A stretch of 64,000 bases of DNA. Origin: Procambarus clarkii. Its lineage: Eukaryota; Arthropoda; Malacostraca; Decapoda; Cambaridae. The stretch spans positions 27,448,953-27,512,952 of the forward strand of contig NC_091193.1 of the NCBI RefSeq assembly GCF_040958095.1, in the 5' to 3' direction. The stretch's first letter is position 1. Each line of letters begins with the position of its first letter. The position numbers were made by a program, and so were the translations under genes. Shown here one piece after another: positions 10,267-21,589 of the stretch. The notes beneath the pieces were generated by a model. That model did not search any database, was not told the DNA's origin, and was given only the letters and a program-made list of their open reading frames with translations.

Positions 10267-13200
10267 CAGGTGAAAAGAAAATTACAAGCCGCCAACCAGT
10301 GGGCAGAGAGAACCACGCCGGCCAGGCGAAGAATGCACAAAACTGCATCAAAAGGCCCACCTCGACAACAAAACCCAAAATCCCAGCACGACCACAACAC
10401 GTGCCAAGACCCAAAAAGATCAGTCTGCAAGCCAGGAAGACCCGGAACTCCAGAAGGCAGAACCGGGTCACACACGAGGAAACAAAGCCCCCTGAACCCA
10501 CAAAAGGGGCCCAAGAGGAAGAAACCTCCGGAACGAAACCAAAGAACCCAAAGGAACCTGGAATCGAACCAGGGGGAACCCAAACCACCACATTTGCCAG
10601 CGGAGATACACCACAGAAGGCAAAGCACAGCCCCCAGACAGAACCCCCAGGGAAACGGTCAAAACAGACTGAAAACCGAAGGACAAGGTGTGGGAGCAAG
10701 CATAACAGTCAGGGACACTGAACCCAAATCCAAGGGCCCAGACCCAAAACACACACAAAATGGTAAACCCGGTGTAAAATCAACACTCAAACGTTCCCAG
10801 AGGAACAGGAAACGGGCAGAAAACACCAGAAAAGCAAAGAAACGACAACAGGAGAATAAAACCCCTGAAAAAGTTGAAAACCTCACTCCCAGACACTCGC
10901 TCGCACACCCAGGCGCATGAAAACAAACAGCAACGCCGCCCTGGTGGCCACGCCAGGAAACCGGAAGAAAAAATGGCCACCAGAACAGAGGGCTGTGACT
11001 GACGCAAAAGATACGAAAACACGCCAGCAAAAGTGGGAAGCAAGCAGACTGGATGGGTGAAAAACTCCGCCCAGAAGCAGAAAACCCAGGCAGGGGCAAA
11101 CCGCCCCAGAACTGCAAGCAGGCATCCCCTACAGCCCCGGGAACCTGCAACAGAGGCCCCGGGGCAGAGCCGTCCTCCAAGCCCTCCGCCCTTAAAGAAA
11201 AGGAAGAGTCCAAGGGAAAGGCAGCAAGAAAGGGCCGCTGGTAAGACCCAGAAGCCTCGGCAGGAGGAACAGGCTCGAAAACCTCCGTCCCCAACCCGAA
11301 CGGGGCAGCCCCCGAAAACCGCCAGTCTCGGCCCCAACCCCAAAACCCGTAGATGGTCTGGAGCCGGGAACAGGGAGGGAAAGGGGCGAACAGCACCTAA
11401 CCAAAACAGGGCGGCTTCGGGGCATCCGAGTGGGAAACCAACCTAGCGTGTTGCAGCAACCTAACCTAGCTTGCAACACGGATGCTGCCTGTACTCTAAA
11501 CAGTAATAACATCAGGAGAGTACTGGAGAACAAGCAGAGAATATCTCTCGCAAGACTTCGGGTCAAGGTGTCAGTAACCCAACAGGCAGCATGATGGAGG
11601 TAAAAGTGGCAACTGTCACCTGGAGACAAGGGCACAGCAACCAACAATCCAGTACAAGACAGGTTGGGACCCGGAAGACACATTCAATGGTCCACCGAGC
11701 CCAGACAGGGGTTTCCAGGGCCTGTAGGCTATCTGCTACGGGAAGCCCGGGCAAGGTGTTGCTAACCGGTTAAAATACCCAAAAATAACAAGAGGGTAGA
11801 GGACAACACTGAAAACCCCTGCAACGTGTACAATCACGAGGGCCTAGCAGAGGGCCACCAAACACTACCAGTGGAACTATAGCCACACTGAGCAGACCCC
11901 CACCAGGCAATTGAAAATAAAACACAATAAAACCCCTGCAAAAGTACACCGTTTCCAGAGGCAACAGGAACCGGTCGCCTCTTAGGTGGCAGGTCGCGCA
12001 ACACCTTGACGCCCTAACCAGCACAATACCAGTCCCTACCCAGGGCCAAACAAGGGCCCCAAGCCCCAGCTGGCCCCAAGGGCAAGGCAAATGCCGAGCA
12101 GCAAGAACCTCTACGGGAATGGTTCCCGAACGCCCCAGGGAAGATAACCTTGTCACGCAAGGGCAGTACTCACAGGGCGCTTAGGGAAGGAAGCCCCTAA
12201 GCACATGCAGCTCCGGCACTGATGAGGTACTCCTGGCCACCGCACAACACAACACATGGCAGTGAATGCCACACAAGGCAAACACCGCCTAGGAAACTGA
12301 GGCCAGAGAAGCGTCTAGCCCAGTTGACATTAGCTTACAAACTGATGCTAGGTCCGGTAGGTAGGTCCGGGGCTCCCCCCTCCCCCTCTTGGGGCGAGGA
12401 GGGCTGCACGGACGATCGGCGCAGCAGTAAAGTGTGATGTTTGCTTGTTTGCTTGTTTCCTTGGAATTGTAGGGAGTTTCTACCTCTCCGTTCGTTTTTT
12501 TGTTTTAAACCACAAGGGGGTTTTCCAGGGCTATTGCTCCCTGAAACCTCTTTGAAGGGGCCAGGTTCTGGCGCTGGTCCCTGGTAGGTCTGAACTCCTT
12601 AGCTAATGTCCTGGTCTAATATAACATACATTAGCCCGATAAGCTCCAGGGAGCCGTAGGGGCTCCCCACATAAAAACAGCGTTGAAGGTAATGAAATGC
12701 CATTTTCTGGGTGAGACCTGGGTAAGACCCGGAGGCGCCCCGGAACTATCCAGGCTGATAGGCTAATGTCAGACTTTAGCATCAGTCATGTGTATGGAGT
12801 TCTGTGGGCGTACCAGTGACCACGAGCTAGAACCTGGCCCCCCTCAGATGAGGCACAGGGAGCAATGGCCTTTAGAAACCCCCGTATGGTTGGAAGCATT
12901 CTATGTCTGCCATCGACCGGGGCAAGCACCCAGAAAGGTAAGCGTCCCAAAACAAACCCCTATTCTGGTGAAAATTGCTACCAAAAGCCGAACAAGTGGA
13001 TAGAACTCCCCAAAAAGAAACAAACAAACGAGCATGACGTCACATGTCGCCGCGTCGCTGTCCGTGCAGCGGGGAAGGGGTAGCCCCATACCCCCATGCC
13101 GAATATCCACCCTTCAGTTCTGAGGCTGGATGTTAAAACATGCAAAAAAAAAAAACAAAAAAATGCCGACCAGGGAGAAGGATGGATGTCAGGGAGCCTC

Positions 13201-13309
13201 TGGGTCTCACCCAGAAAATGGAGTTTCATTACATTCAACGCTGGTTTTCTGGGGGGAGCCCCTGCAGCTCCCCGGAGCTAACTACGCACAGAGGAAAAGT
13301 AGAGGGACT

Positions 13310-14300
13310 TACTCGGGAGGCGGAACCTGCTCACTCCTCAACCCGAAGTCGAGACAACTGGCTGCAACCGCCGACCCAAAGAGACAGACTCGATTAGGCC
13401 CAGGAACGTTCACGAGGTTGCGCGCAGCCAAGACCCTGTTCGACCCCCAAAAACCCCACGCCCGAATGTCACCCCAGGACATGTTGCCAAAGACGGCAGC
13501 AAGAGCAGCGAACTTACCAACGTCATGGGCACGGGGGATAGACCGCAGGCTGGCTAGCCTAAATAACCCTGCAGACGACCTGGTAGACCCGCACCCGCGA
13601 ACAGGATAGAAGGGAGATTGGATCAACCCAAAGCGCGTCCACGGACACAGAAGCCATGGCGCGCAAATAACGGCAGAGGGCCGCAACCAGACACAAAACA
13701 TGATGCACCCCCGACGTAACCAACCAAGCATCAACAACCCAAGGACCCATCTGGAATGCAGCAGTCTCATTCTTTGCCATAATAGAAGGAGACGGCGGCA
13801 GACGAACAAACCGATCACCACGACTGAAAGAGCAGAAACCCCTGCGCCGGAGGAGAGCACGAAGCTTCTCGACTCGACCCCCAGACGCTAATGCCAACAG
13901 GAAAAGAGCCTTCGTGAAACAATTGGGAACCGAGGGGCCACAACAAAACGAGGAGAAGGGAGAAAAGAGAGCACCCGGTCCAATGACCAGGACAGCTCAG
14001 ACGGCGCATGAGCAAGCCGGAGGTGAAACAACGCACGAGACAGCTTGCGAAACGGCACAGAAGTTACATCAATAACTAAAGCAAGGTTCAGCGGCTCCGC
14101 CAGCGCCGCACGATATGAGGTGACAGTATTCGGCATAAGATGACAGTCCTGGAACAACCAAGAGAGAAAGGACAACACCACCTGAACCGAAAGCGAAGCA
14201 CAATGACGAAGTGTCAAAAAGAACCGGAAGGACCGCCAGGAAACCTCATACTGCCACCGAGATGAAGCCCACAGGTGGGACACTAACAAGAAAGCCACCT
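13310..14300 (-). pseudogene. DIRS tyrosine recombinase, copy 3
   Basis: Minus-strand fragments in order: LLVSHLWASSRWQYEVSW (N-terminal core-binding part), ALAEPLNLALVIDVTSVPF, then GPWVVDAWLV, and near 13500 RAHDVGKFAALAAVFGN, which holds the His of the H-x-x-R box but with Gly for Arg. A following WGFWGSNRVLAARNLVNV segment lies where the family's catalytic Tyr would be expected; Asn occupies the likely position. Frame breaks plus these changes make it inactive. The Tyr placement is inference. Confidence 0.6.
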
Positions 14301-14543
14301 GATAACCATAAAGGTGATGATAAACTTAGAGTCAAAAATAACATACGTGAAGACTCGAGGAGAAGATCAAACCAGCCACGTAACGCTCCGATCCAATCTG
14401 TTGGAAAAGGGAGAGCTGCGGGAAAACCTCCAAGTTCAAACACCAAGCAAGCAGCGCCTGAAACTATGGATGGGCCGACCACCACGGGGCCAAGAGAACT
14501 ACTCTCCCCTGGTACGTCTCCAAGCGAGTTAGGACCTGGAGCA

Positions 14544-15172
14544 TCAACTGAACCGGGGGAAAGAGGTACAGGAACCCTCACCTCCATCAACCCTGCTAAA
14601 AGGCATCGACCCCGACGGCCTCGCAATCGGGGAAGGGCACCACATACAGCAGAAGGCGCCGCGACCACTCAGACGAGAAAAGGTCAACCTCGGGGCACCT
14701 GAACGTCTGACAGAGCCAACGGAAGGAGCCGGCATCGACCATCCATTCCGTGGACAGGGGAACGAAGCAAGACTGAGCGTCCGCCAAGACATTGGACACT
14801 CCCTGGACAATGTTGGACACTCCCCGCACATGAACTGCCAGGAGGCCAAACACCAAGAACTCAGCAGACGAGTCACCCAAAGCGACCAGCGCCAAAGAGC
14901 CAAGGACTGCATTGAACCCCCTCGGTTCAGGCAATGAACCACCAGGGAGTAGTCTGAATGGAGCCGGATTGTCGATCCGCGGGCGACCCCAAACCCTCGG
15001 GAGAGCAAACCCACACCGCCAAGAACTCCCGCAGAGTGCTGTGGGCCCGACGGAAGGACGGACCCCACCATCCCTGGCTGGCCTGGTGAGCACTGGTCAC
15101 AAAGCCCCAGCCAAGAGCCGACACATCTGTGAACACATTGAGCGAGGGCTCGGGCAGGCGCCAAGGCACTGA
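14544..15172 (-). pseudogene. DIRS RNase H domain, copy 3
   Basis: The minus-strand frame carries PSLNVFTDVSALGWGFVTSA and FRRAHSTLREFLAVW, matching copies 2 and 7. The VFTD acidic residue is kept here. A single frame continues through SVLADAQSCFVPLSTEW-like sequence only after a shift. Confidence 0.6.
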
Positions 15173-17619
15173 ACCCCGAAAAACCCGAAGAGGAAGCCGG
15201 CGACGCAGCAATCGACGCAAGGCCCCAGGGGGCTGAACCCAGCGATCACGAGAGAGGCAAAAGGGACGTCCCCAAAGGAACCAGAACAGCCGATGATCAT
15301 CGAACAGGTAGACCATCATCGCAAAGTTTAGGCTCCCGCACAGACCCTCGAACAACCGCCGGTGATCCGGGAACCCTCCAGAAACAGGCACATGCAGGAC
15401 AGCAGCTGCAGGAGAGACTCCGGAGGAAGAGACAAAGAAGCGGTCTGAGAATCCAACACGAGACCCAGCCAAGACCGAACTTGGGAGGTATCCAGATGGG
15501 ACTTCCTCCAGTTCACCAAGAACCCAAACCCGGCGAGCTGGGAAAGAACCAAATCCCTGGCTAGCAAGCAAGCTGACCGGCTGGGAGCCCAAACCAGCCA
15601 GAAACCGCATCCCGCAGGATTGGCGCAAAGAGCTTCAACAAGGCAGTCAGCCGACGAGCGAGTCGCTGAGCCCAAGGCACCGGACCCAGAAACGGCCCCA
15701 AGTGTCCCCACATCCTCCTCAAGCCAGTCCAAAGACAGCTCAAGGAGGGAAAAGAAACGCAAAGCTGAAGCCAAGAGGTCACGGGCACGCAAATTCTCGG
15801 TCACCTGCGCAGCCGAAAGGGATGGAACCTGCACATGGAGCGGCACAACGCCAACATTCTGAGGGAAGGGCAGGGGCAAACAAGCACTCATTGAGATGCT
15901 CAAGGTCGCCCCATAGGAAAACCTGAACCACCGTTGAAGCCTCGTGTACAGGAACGATAGAAGGAATGCGAAGCCTCCAAAGCAAACACAGGACAGTTCG
16001 CCAGCCAGGACGACTCAGGAACCTCATAACGGACCCAGAAAGGGAACAATGTCCCAAACATGAAAGACGGATCCATAACTGAGGCATAATCCGGGTCACG
16101 CAGGAGGTAAGACGCTAGAGCTGCCCGCACCGCAGACGGTTGGATGCGGGAAGCCGAAAACCTTCGGAAAGACGAAACCGACACACCCGGGGGAATACAG
16201 AACCGACACACCCGGGGGAACACGGAACCGACACACTCGGGGGGGGGGGGGGGACACGGAACCGAACCCGAGGAGGGGCAGATACCAAATCCAATTTGTA
16301 TGCAGAGGGGGGAAGAGAGAACCCCACTCCTTGTAACAGTAAGCCCCGTTCAAAAGGCAGAAAAACCCAGGCGGTATCCAACAGGGCTCAAGGCCCCTAA
16401 ATCTGCCCCTCCCATGCCACAGGATCCTCCACAGTAGGACCCAGGGCCAAGTCATCCCCCAAAGCACCAGCCTCAAAAGAAAAGGCTGGCGCAGCTGTGT
16501 AAGTCGGACAGAAGGGGGCCCACTGGTCAGACCCAAAGGCTTCAGCAGGGGGATCAGACTCGAATGCCTCCGTCGCCACACCAGAAGGGGCATCCCCCGA
16601 GACTGCCTAAGTCTCAAGACCATCTAAACCCTGCCCCAACTCCGAAACCCTCAGACGTTTTGGGGCCAGAAGCAGGGGATGGGGGGACCAGAACGAACAA
16701 CAGCAGGGGAAGGACCAAGTCACCCCCCCAAGTCCGGGTCCCTATAAGCAAAACGGGGCAGCCTAGGGTCATCCGGGTGAGCAACCAACCTAGCGTGTTG
16801 CAACAACCTAAAGTGCACATGCAATGCCTGTGCCGCCTGTACCCGCAAAAGATCATCATTGGTTTGGGTAAACTGAGTCACCAGCGAGCAGCAAAACTTG
16901 CAGGACTCCGGGTCGAAAGTGTCACCGACCCAACAGGCAGAGTGACAGAGGCATTAACAGTGAGAGTCACCCTGACACAAGGGGACCCCTGGAAGAGGGT
17001 AGATGCCAACACTGAAAACCCCTACGACGTGTACAATTACGGTGGGGGGGGGGGGCCACCAAACAGTACCAGTGGAACTATAGCCACACTAGGCAGACCC
17101 CCACCAGGCAAATGAAAATAAAAACAAAACAAAAAACAGAAAAGTACTCAGTCCCCAGAGGAAACAGGAACCAGTCGCCGTGTAGGTAGCAGGTCGCGCA
17201 ATACCGTGATACCCTAACCAGCACAAAACCAATCCATACCCAAGGCCAAACAAGGGTCCCAAGCCCCAGGCCAGCTGGGGCCCTTGCAAATGCCGAGCAG
17301 CAAGAACCTCTACAGAAATGGTTCCCAAACGCCTCAGGGAAGATAACCCTGTCACACAAAGGCAGTACTCACAGGGCGCTTAGGAAAGGAAGCGCCTAAG
17401 CGCATGCAGCCCCGGCACTGATGAGGAACACCTGGCCACCGCATAACACAAAACACGGCAGTGAGCGCCAAGATGGAAAATACCGCCTAGGAAACCGAGG
17501 CCAGAGAAGTGTCTGTCCCGGTTGACAGAACTGGAGTGCTATGCAGCCAGCGTGGTGAGGTCCGGGGCCCCCCTCCCCCTCTCGGGGAAAGGAGGGCAGC
17601 ATGGATGAGCGGCACGACG

Positions 17620-17951
17620 GTGGTGTGTTACGTTTGCTTGTTAACTTGTTTCCTTGGGATTGTAGGGAGTTCTACCTCTCTGTTCAGTTTTTGTTGTTAG
17701 TTTCTTACCATGTGGGGTTTGTTTTGTGATGCCTACCTTTCTGGGTGCCTAACCCCGGTCGATGGCAGATAAGGAAGACCCCCAATCACAGGGGGTTTTC
17801 CAGGGCCATTGCTCCCTGAAACCTCTCTGAAGGGGCCAGGTTTTGGCTCATGGTCCCTGGTAGGTCTGAACTCCATGGCCAATGTCCCGGTCTAATATAA
17901 CATACATTAGCCCAATAAGCTCCAGGGAACCGTAGGGGTTCCCCTCAGAAA
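17620..17951. repeat. DIRS-like inverted terminal repeat (copy 3, 5' end)
   Basis: Terminal unit with GCCTACCTTTCTGGGTGCC at about 17730 and ending AAGCTCCAGGGAACCGTAGG. It belongs to a subtype with TCTAATATAACATACATTAG near the end, shared with 12600-12650 and 19078-19098. The other subtype (2580, 32400, 35420, 62250) has ACACATGACTGATGCCAAAG there. Confidence 0.72.
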
Positions 17952-18111
17952 AAATTATAAGTCCCAAGTTTTGCGAGTTGTGACTAATTTATTTGTTGAC
18001 CAATTTCATTCTCTCTTCACATAGTTAGGAAAACATATGCATTCTCCAGGATGTAAAGGTTACAACAAAATCAGATAATAAACAAAGGAGAAAAAAAAAA
18101 TAAAATCTTAA

Positions 18112-18778
18112 CACTTTCGCGTTGCTCTAGAGCGGCACCAATTTTTCTCGAGTCCGCATAACTGACTCGTTCACGAGTCACGAGAAAAAATATTTCTATA
18201 AAATCCATTTTTTATCCGATCGACTTGGGGATACTTTCAAAATGCGCGCCATGAAATTCCCATTCTCCCCAAATAAAAATGGTGTACAACAAGTCTAAAC
18301 TTGACAAACCTGAAGAGTAGAAACATTTCGTCGCTGTTTGGCGCTCACGGCTAGTGATCGACGTAGTTTTTTATTTGGTGCCGGTCTAACGCATCCTTGT
18401 GAGACATTTTATACTTATGTTCTTCTAGAACATTCTATTACGAACATATTGCTACAAAAATGAAATACGTACATCGAAAATTAAGGTCAGAACAGTGAAA
18501 AAGAGTATACACTTTTCAATAGGGGTCTCGCCGATGTGCTGTCGGGTGTGCGGTAACGGGTAACACTTCCGCCACTTCTCACACTCTTCCTGGTGGGCCG
18601 CGACCATGATTTTACATTTATATGCATATGTCCGTGTAGGGAATTTTATTGCTATCTCAGTGATACCAAATCTGACGCTGTAGGACAAGTGTGGAGTTGA
18701 CAACCCTGAAAAAGAGTAGAAATATTTCGTCGCTGTTTGGCGCTCACGGCTAGTGATCGAGCTAGCTAGTTGATCTCT
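18112..18778. mobile_element. piggyBac-type MITE (CACTTTCGCG family), 3'-truncated
   Basis: Starts at TTAA (18108-18111) with CACTTTCGCGTTGCTC, the same terminus as the complete copies at 45358-46419 and 53226-54119. It contains repeated internal blocks such as TTTCGTCGCTGTTTGGCGCT (18328 and 18729) and GCTCACGGCTAGTGATCGA. The right terminus is missing, because the sequence runs into a solo DIRS terminal repeat. It has no coding capacity. Confidence 0.75.
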
Positions 18779-18784
18779 GGGCAT

Positions 18785-19137
18785 GGAGGGCTGTGCGGAC
18801 GATCGGCACAGCAGTAAAGTGTGATGTTTGCTTGTTTCCTTGGGATTGTAGGGAGTTTCTATCTCTCTGTTCGGTTTTTTGTTTTAGTTTTTTACCATGT
18901 GGGGTTTGTTTTGTTATGCCTACCTTTCTGGGTGCCTAACCCCCGGTCGATGGCAGATAAGGAAAACCCCAACCACAAGGGGGTTTTCCAGGGCCATTGC
19001 TCCCTGAAACCTCTCTGAAGGGGCCAGGTTCTGGCGCTGGTCCCTGGTAGGTCTGAACTCCTTAGCTAATGTCCTGGTCTAATAGAACATACATTAGCCC
19101 GATAAGCTCCAGGGAGCTGTAGGGGCTCCCCACAGAT
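18785..19137. repeat. Solo DIRS-like terminal repeat
   Basis: A complete terminal unit in the sense of 17620-17951 (with TTGTTATGCCTACCTTTCTG and TCCTTAGCTAATGTCCTGG) but with no DIRS coding region attached. It may be the product of recombination between terminal repeats, or a truncated insertion. Confidence 0.7.
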
Positions 19138-19149
19138 AAATGTGTAAAA

Positions 19150-19641
19150 ATACTTGCTCTTAAAATCATTATTTCCCTACCATATCACAGCTTTGTTAGG
19201 GTGATATTCTTCAAGAAAACTTTGCACTTCTCCTCAGTTTGCACACATTTCTTTTATTAAAGAACTAGATTTAGGGATACCAAACTTGGTAGCAAGAGCA
19301 GACATGCAGGCACCACATTCATATTTTGCTATGAGTTCTTTCTTCATCTCAATCGTGGTTCTAACTAATTTTCTTTTTGATTGGCTGTTATCATTAACTT
19401 TCACTCTCTTAGGTGCCTTGGCAACTTATTTACACTAAGCATATAAAAAATATCTGAGAAAGTTTAGAGAAGTCTAGTGGTGGTGTGCACTGAACGACAG
19501 CTATGGTTAAACTGACTCATCAGGGACAAGTGTTTACGTGCGAGTGCCGAGCAAACGGACAAGTACTGAACGTGAACACAGCATCCACGTGCCGAAATAT
19601 TAGAGTTGGGAGCTGTTCGAGTACTGAGGTTCCTCTGTACT
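19150..19641 (-). mobile_element. Tigger/pogo-type DNA transposon fragment
   Basis: Read on the minus strand it starts with the terminus CAGTACAGAGGAACCTC (19641 inward), typical of Tigger elements. After an untranslated lead comes a frame with APKRVKVNDNSQSKRKL and then RTTIEMKKELIAKYECGACM (about 19410-19295), continuing SALATKFGIPKSS. This is the N-terminal psq-type helix-turn-helix of CENP-B/Tigger transposases. The element is lost after that, with no DDE domain. It lies about 230 bp downstream of TRUB2 exon 1, within intron 1. Confidence 0.72.
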
Positions 19642-19870
19642 GCAATTAAAGTATAAAACATTGCAAACAATAGTCACAATAACATGGCTGAAAATTAGAC
19701 ACCCAGCCAATAAATCTGAAAATAAAGAATTGGAACATTTCAGTTCATTCTGGACTATTAACAAATCAATAATGATAATGGTCTAGGAGAGACCAAAAGT
19801 CTTCAATCCTTTATTATCAGATTTTGAGATTGGGTGGCAATAAAACATTGAAGAACAGTAGTGTACAAAC

Positions 19871-20057
19871 CTTCAATAGCCACAAGTGGTCTTGGTGGTC
19901 GTGGTTCTAACACATTCAGGTCCCGACACAGGTTGCCTACTACAACATTCCTCACAAATTTAATAGACATATCAGCTGGCTTGTAAACACAAAACACACC
20001 CTGAAGCATATTCCACGCCTCAGGGCCATAAGTAACGAGCCTCGTCAAATTGGCCAT
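19871..20057 (-). CDS. TRUB2: TRUB2-like pseudouridine synthase, coding exon 1 (start)
   Basis: ATG at 20057-20055, then 62 codons plus one base, ending at donor GAAG|GTTTGT. The protein begins MANLTRLVTYGPEAWNMLQG and continues VFCVYKPADMS, the YKP motif of TruB enzymes that opens the catalytic domain (family knowledge). The split Gly codon joins exon 2 exactly. With exons 2 and 3 it gives 150 residues of the catalytic half. The start lies only 249 bp from the stop of the C15orf61 homologue, so the promoter must be in or near that gene's 3' region. No clear TATA box is evident. Confidence 0.92.
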
Positions 20058-20306
20058 ACTTTATAGAATCGTGTCACTATTAAAACTGGAATTCATTCAT
20101 GGAGCATTTATAAAATTATAGACGTATACATTACCTAAATTTTATAATCACAAATAATTTTGATTAAAATATTTTAATGACATGACTAAATATGAAGCCA
20201 TTTATTTACATAACTGTTCTGATCACTTTAATATGCTGAATTAGATCACATTAAAACCCACTCAATTAATGCCTCTCACAATAAGGACCAGTTTAAAAAC
20301 ACTGGT
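20058..20306 (-). promoter_or_regulatory. 249-bp spacer between the two host genes
   Basis: It must hold the 3' UTR and poly(A) site of the C15orf61 homologue and the 5' UTR and promoter of the TRUB2-like gene, unless the transcripts overlap. A consensus AATAAA is at 20201-20206 on the minus strand, about 100 nt after the stop codon. The region is AT-rich without clear promoter boxes. Confidence 0.6.
20201..20206 (-). terminator. Polyadenylation signal AATAAA
   Basis: AATAAA on the minus strand, 101 nt downstream of the C15orf61-homologue stop and about 145 nt upstream of the TRUB2 ATG. It is a plausible cleavage signal for the upstream gene, by position only. Confidence 0.55.
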
Positions 20307-20434
20307 TTAATGCAAAGCATTTCTGTCCTCTTCATATAGGAAATAAACTGGCACTGTGCCACTGGGTGTGTGGACGTCTTCCTGGCAGCGGATCAGCAGG
20401 CAGGCAGCACAGCCATAGGCCAAGCAGGGAATAC
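20307..20434 (-). CDS. C15orf61: C15orf61 homologue (DUF4528), coding exon 3 and stop
   Basis: 128 nt after acceptor TTCAACAG|GTATTC. The first two bases complete the Gly codon started in exon 2, followed by 41 codons and TAA (20309-20307). It encodes IPCLAYGCAACLLIRCQEDV then HTPSGTVPVYFLYEEDR. The human protein has a GIPTLLYG..L run and a TVYFLNKED-type C-terminus at the same place (family knowledge). The hydrophobic stretch may be a short membrane segment. The exon is too short to stand out as an open frame; it was found by joining phases. Confidence 0.93.
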
Positions 20435-20694
20435 CTGTTGAATAAAGGCACTGCTTTTCTTCCACAAGTATGCAAGGGATTCTACATATACTGTATATAA
20501 TTTTGAAACATATATATACATAGATAATTACTGTGCAAATGTTTATACTGCTCCAGTATCTATCTTGAAATTCTTATCCTTAGAGTTATTCATAGGTTTT
20601 TATTTACAGTACAGGTATCATCAGACTATATAAGATAAGTCTGTTGGATTTAAAATTATAAACATTGAAATTTTTAATACGCTATTGTAATTAC

Positions 20695-20827
20695 CTAAAT
20701 TTATTACTTTTATGATGCGGAATAAATTGTCATCTGAAGAGAGATCTTCATGTGGCCTCTTTGAGCAGTGGTACTTGATGTATGGCCAACATCCTGTCCT
20801 TAGTACATGATAATTGACTCCATCAAC
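20695..20827 (-). CDS. C15orf61: C15orf61 homologue (DUF4528), coding exon 2
   Basis: 133 nt between acceptor TTACCAG|GTTGAT and donor TTTAG|GTAATT; it starts in phase 0 and ends with one base of a Gly codon. It encodes [20 protein letters not shown] then [10 protein letters not shown]. The NYHVLRTGC-[FW]-P-[FY]-IKYHCSK block is the hallmark of the C15orf61/DUF4528 family. The function of the family is not established; human C15orf61 is a small protein with a predicted secreted or mitochondrial location. Confidence 0.95.
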
Positions 20828-21174
20828 CTGGTAAGAAAATATATGCATTATGTAAGTACACGTAAATATAAACTGTATGGCCATAATTTCAACATTCAGA
20901 CCTGTGGACACCATTGAATTCAATACGTAGGGACAATATCTTTTAATGGGAGGTAATAGAATTTTCCAGTACAACCAGGAGAGTAGATGAAGATTGGCGT
21001 CGGAGTATTGTCTTGAAGACTATAATCTAAAATCAAAAGATTGAGAGGCTTCCATGGCAAAAACAGTACACAGCCTCAAATTTCTGAATCTCACCCAGAA
21101 AATATTCACGCATCAGCATATTAAGTAGGCCATGGGAGAGCAACAACGGGTTGTCCCATCATTTGTCCCGGGGG

Positions 21175-21375
21175 GCCTCGTAGCCTGGTGGATAGCGCGC
21201 AGGACTCTTAATTCTGTGGCGCGGGTTCGATTCCCGCACGAGGCAGAAACAAATGGGCAAAGTTTCTTTCACCCAGAATGCCCCAATTACCTAGCAGTAA
21301 ATAGGTACCTGGGAGTTAGTCAGCTGTCACGGGCTGCTTCCTGGGGGTGGAGGCCTGGTCGAGGCACCACCCGGC
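21175..21375 (+). mobile_element. tRNA-derived SINE with well-preserved Lys(CTT)-like head
   Basis: The head (21175-21244) has a perfect 7-bp acceptor stem (GCCTCGT with ACGAGGC), an anticodon arm CAGGA-CTCTTAA-TTCTG giving CTT, and a perfect T arm GCGGG-TTCGATT-CCCGC. It runs directly into the SINE body (CAGAAACAAATGGGCAAAG, then TTTCTTTCACCC, TAAATAGGTACCTGGGAGTT and CAGCTGTCACGGGCTGCTTC) shared with the copies at 1, 1742 and 38165, whose heads differ. It lies sense-opposite to the host gene in intron 1. It could still be transcribed by Pol III. Confidence 0.85.
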
Positions 21376-21589
21376 CCAACGAAAAGAAACTGCAGGGGGC
21401 AGGAGAGGAAGAATGGAAGCCACAACCACCTGCATACAGGGCAACCCAAAAGCTGGAACTGCCAAACAAGAAGATGAAAACTCAGGACCAGAACCGAACA
21501 CAGAGGCGGTGCAAAAGCAGGAAACTGAGCATGGACAAAGTCCAACCTAGCATTAGTAGAGCCAAGAAGCACATACTAAAACACACAAC

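Larger units (their letters stand above)
6820..12705 (-). mobile_element. DIRS-like retroelement, copy 2 (nearly full length, inactive)
   Basis: On the minus strand: 5' terminal repeat (about 12400-12690, with an internal deletion), gag-like region (about 10300-12200), RT (about 9250-9920), RNase H (8660-9280), tyrosine recombinase (7400-8330) and 3' terminal region (6835-7345). The gag-like region shares FEPVPPAEASGSYQRP-type sequence with the other copies. Every reading frame is interrupted. The copy abuts copy 3 at about 12705, giving a head-to-tail pair. A CA/TA microsatellite lies inside at 10128-10266. Confidence 0.8.
12706..17951 (-). mobile_element. DIRS-like retroelement, copy 3
   Basis: On the minus strand: 5' terminal repeat (17620-17951), gag-like region (about 15650-17120), a deleted RT, RNase H (14600-15172), recombinase (13310-14300) and 3' terminal region (12720-13250). 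At about 15620 gag-like sequence runs straight into WLVWAPSRSACLLARD, the part just after the RT catalytic box, so the RT palm is missing. It is joined to copy 2 at about 12705 in the same orientation. Long C or G runs occur at 16240-16253 and 17041-17054. Confidence 0.8.
6319..19870 (-). other. TRUB2 intron 1 (13.6 kb)
   Basis: Runs from donor GAAG|GTTTGT to acceptor CACACAG. Most of it consists of two DIRS-like copies in the same orientation as the gene (6820-17951), a TTAA-type MITE, a solo DIRS terminal repeat and a Tigger fragment. The pieces 6319-6819, 17952-18107 and 19642-19800 are AT-rich with no recognised features. Confidence 0.88.

Noticed and set aside
10035..10920. Overlapping plus- and minus-strand frames of about 200-240 codons in DIRS copy 2
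   Set aside because: GC-rich gag-like and microsatellite sequence leaves several frames open; they do not match host proteins and shift between copies.
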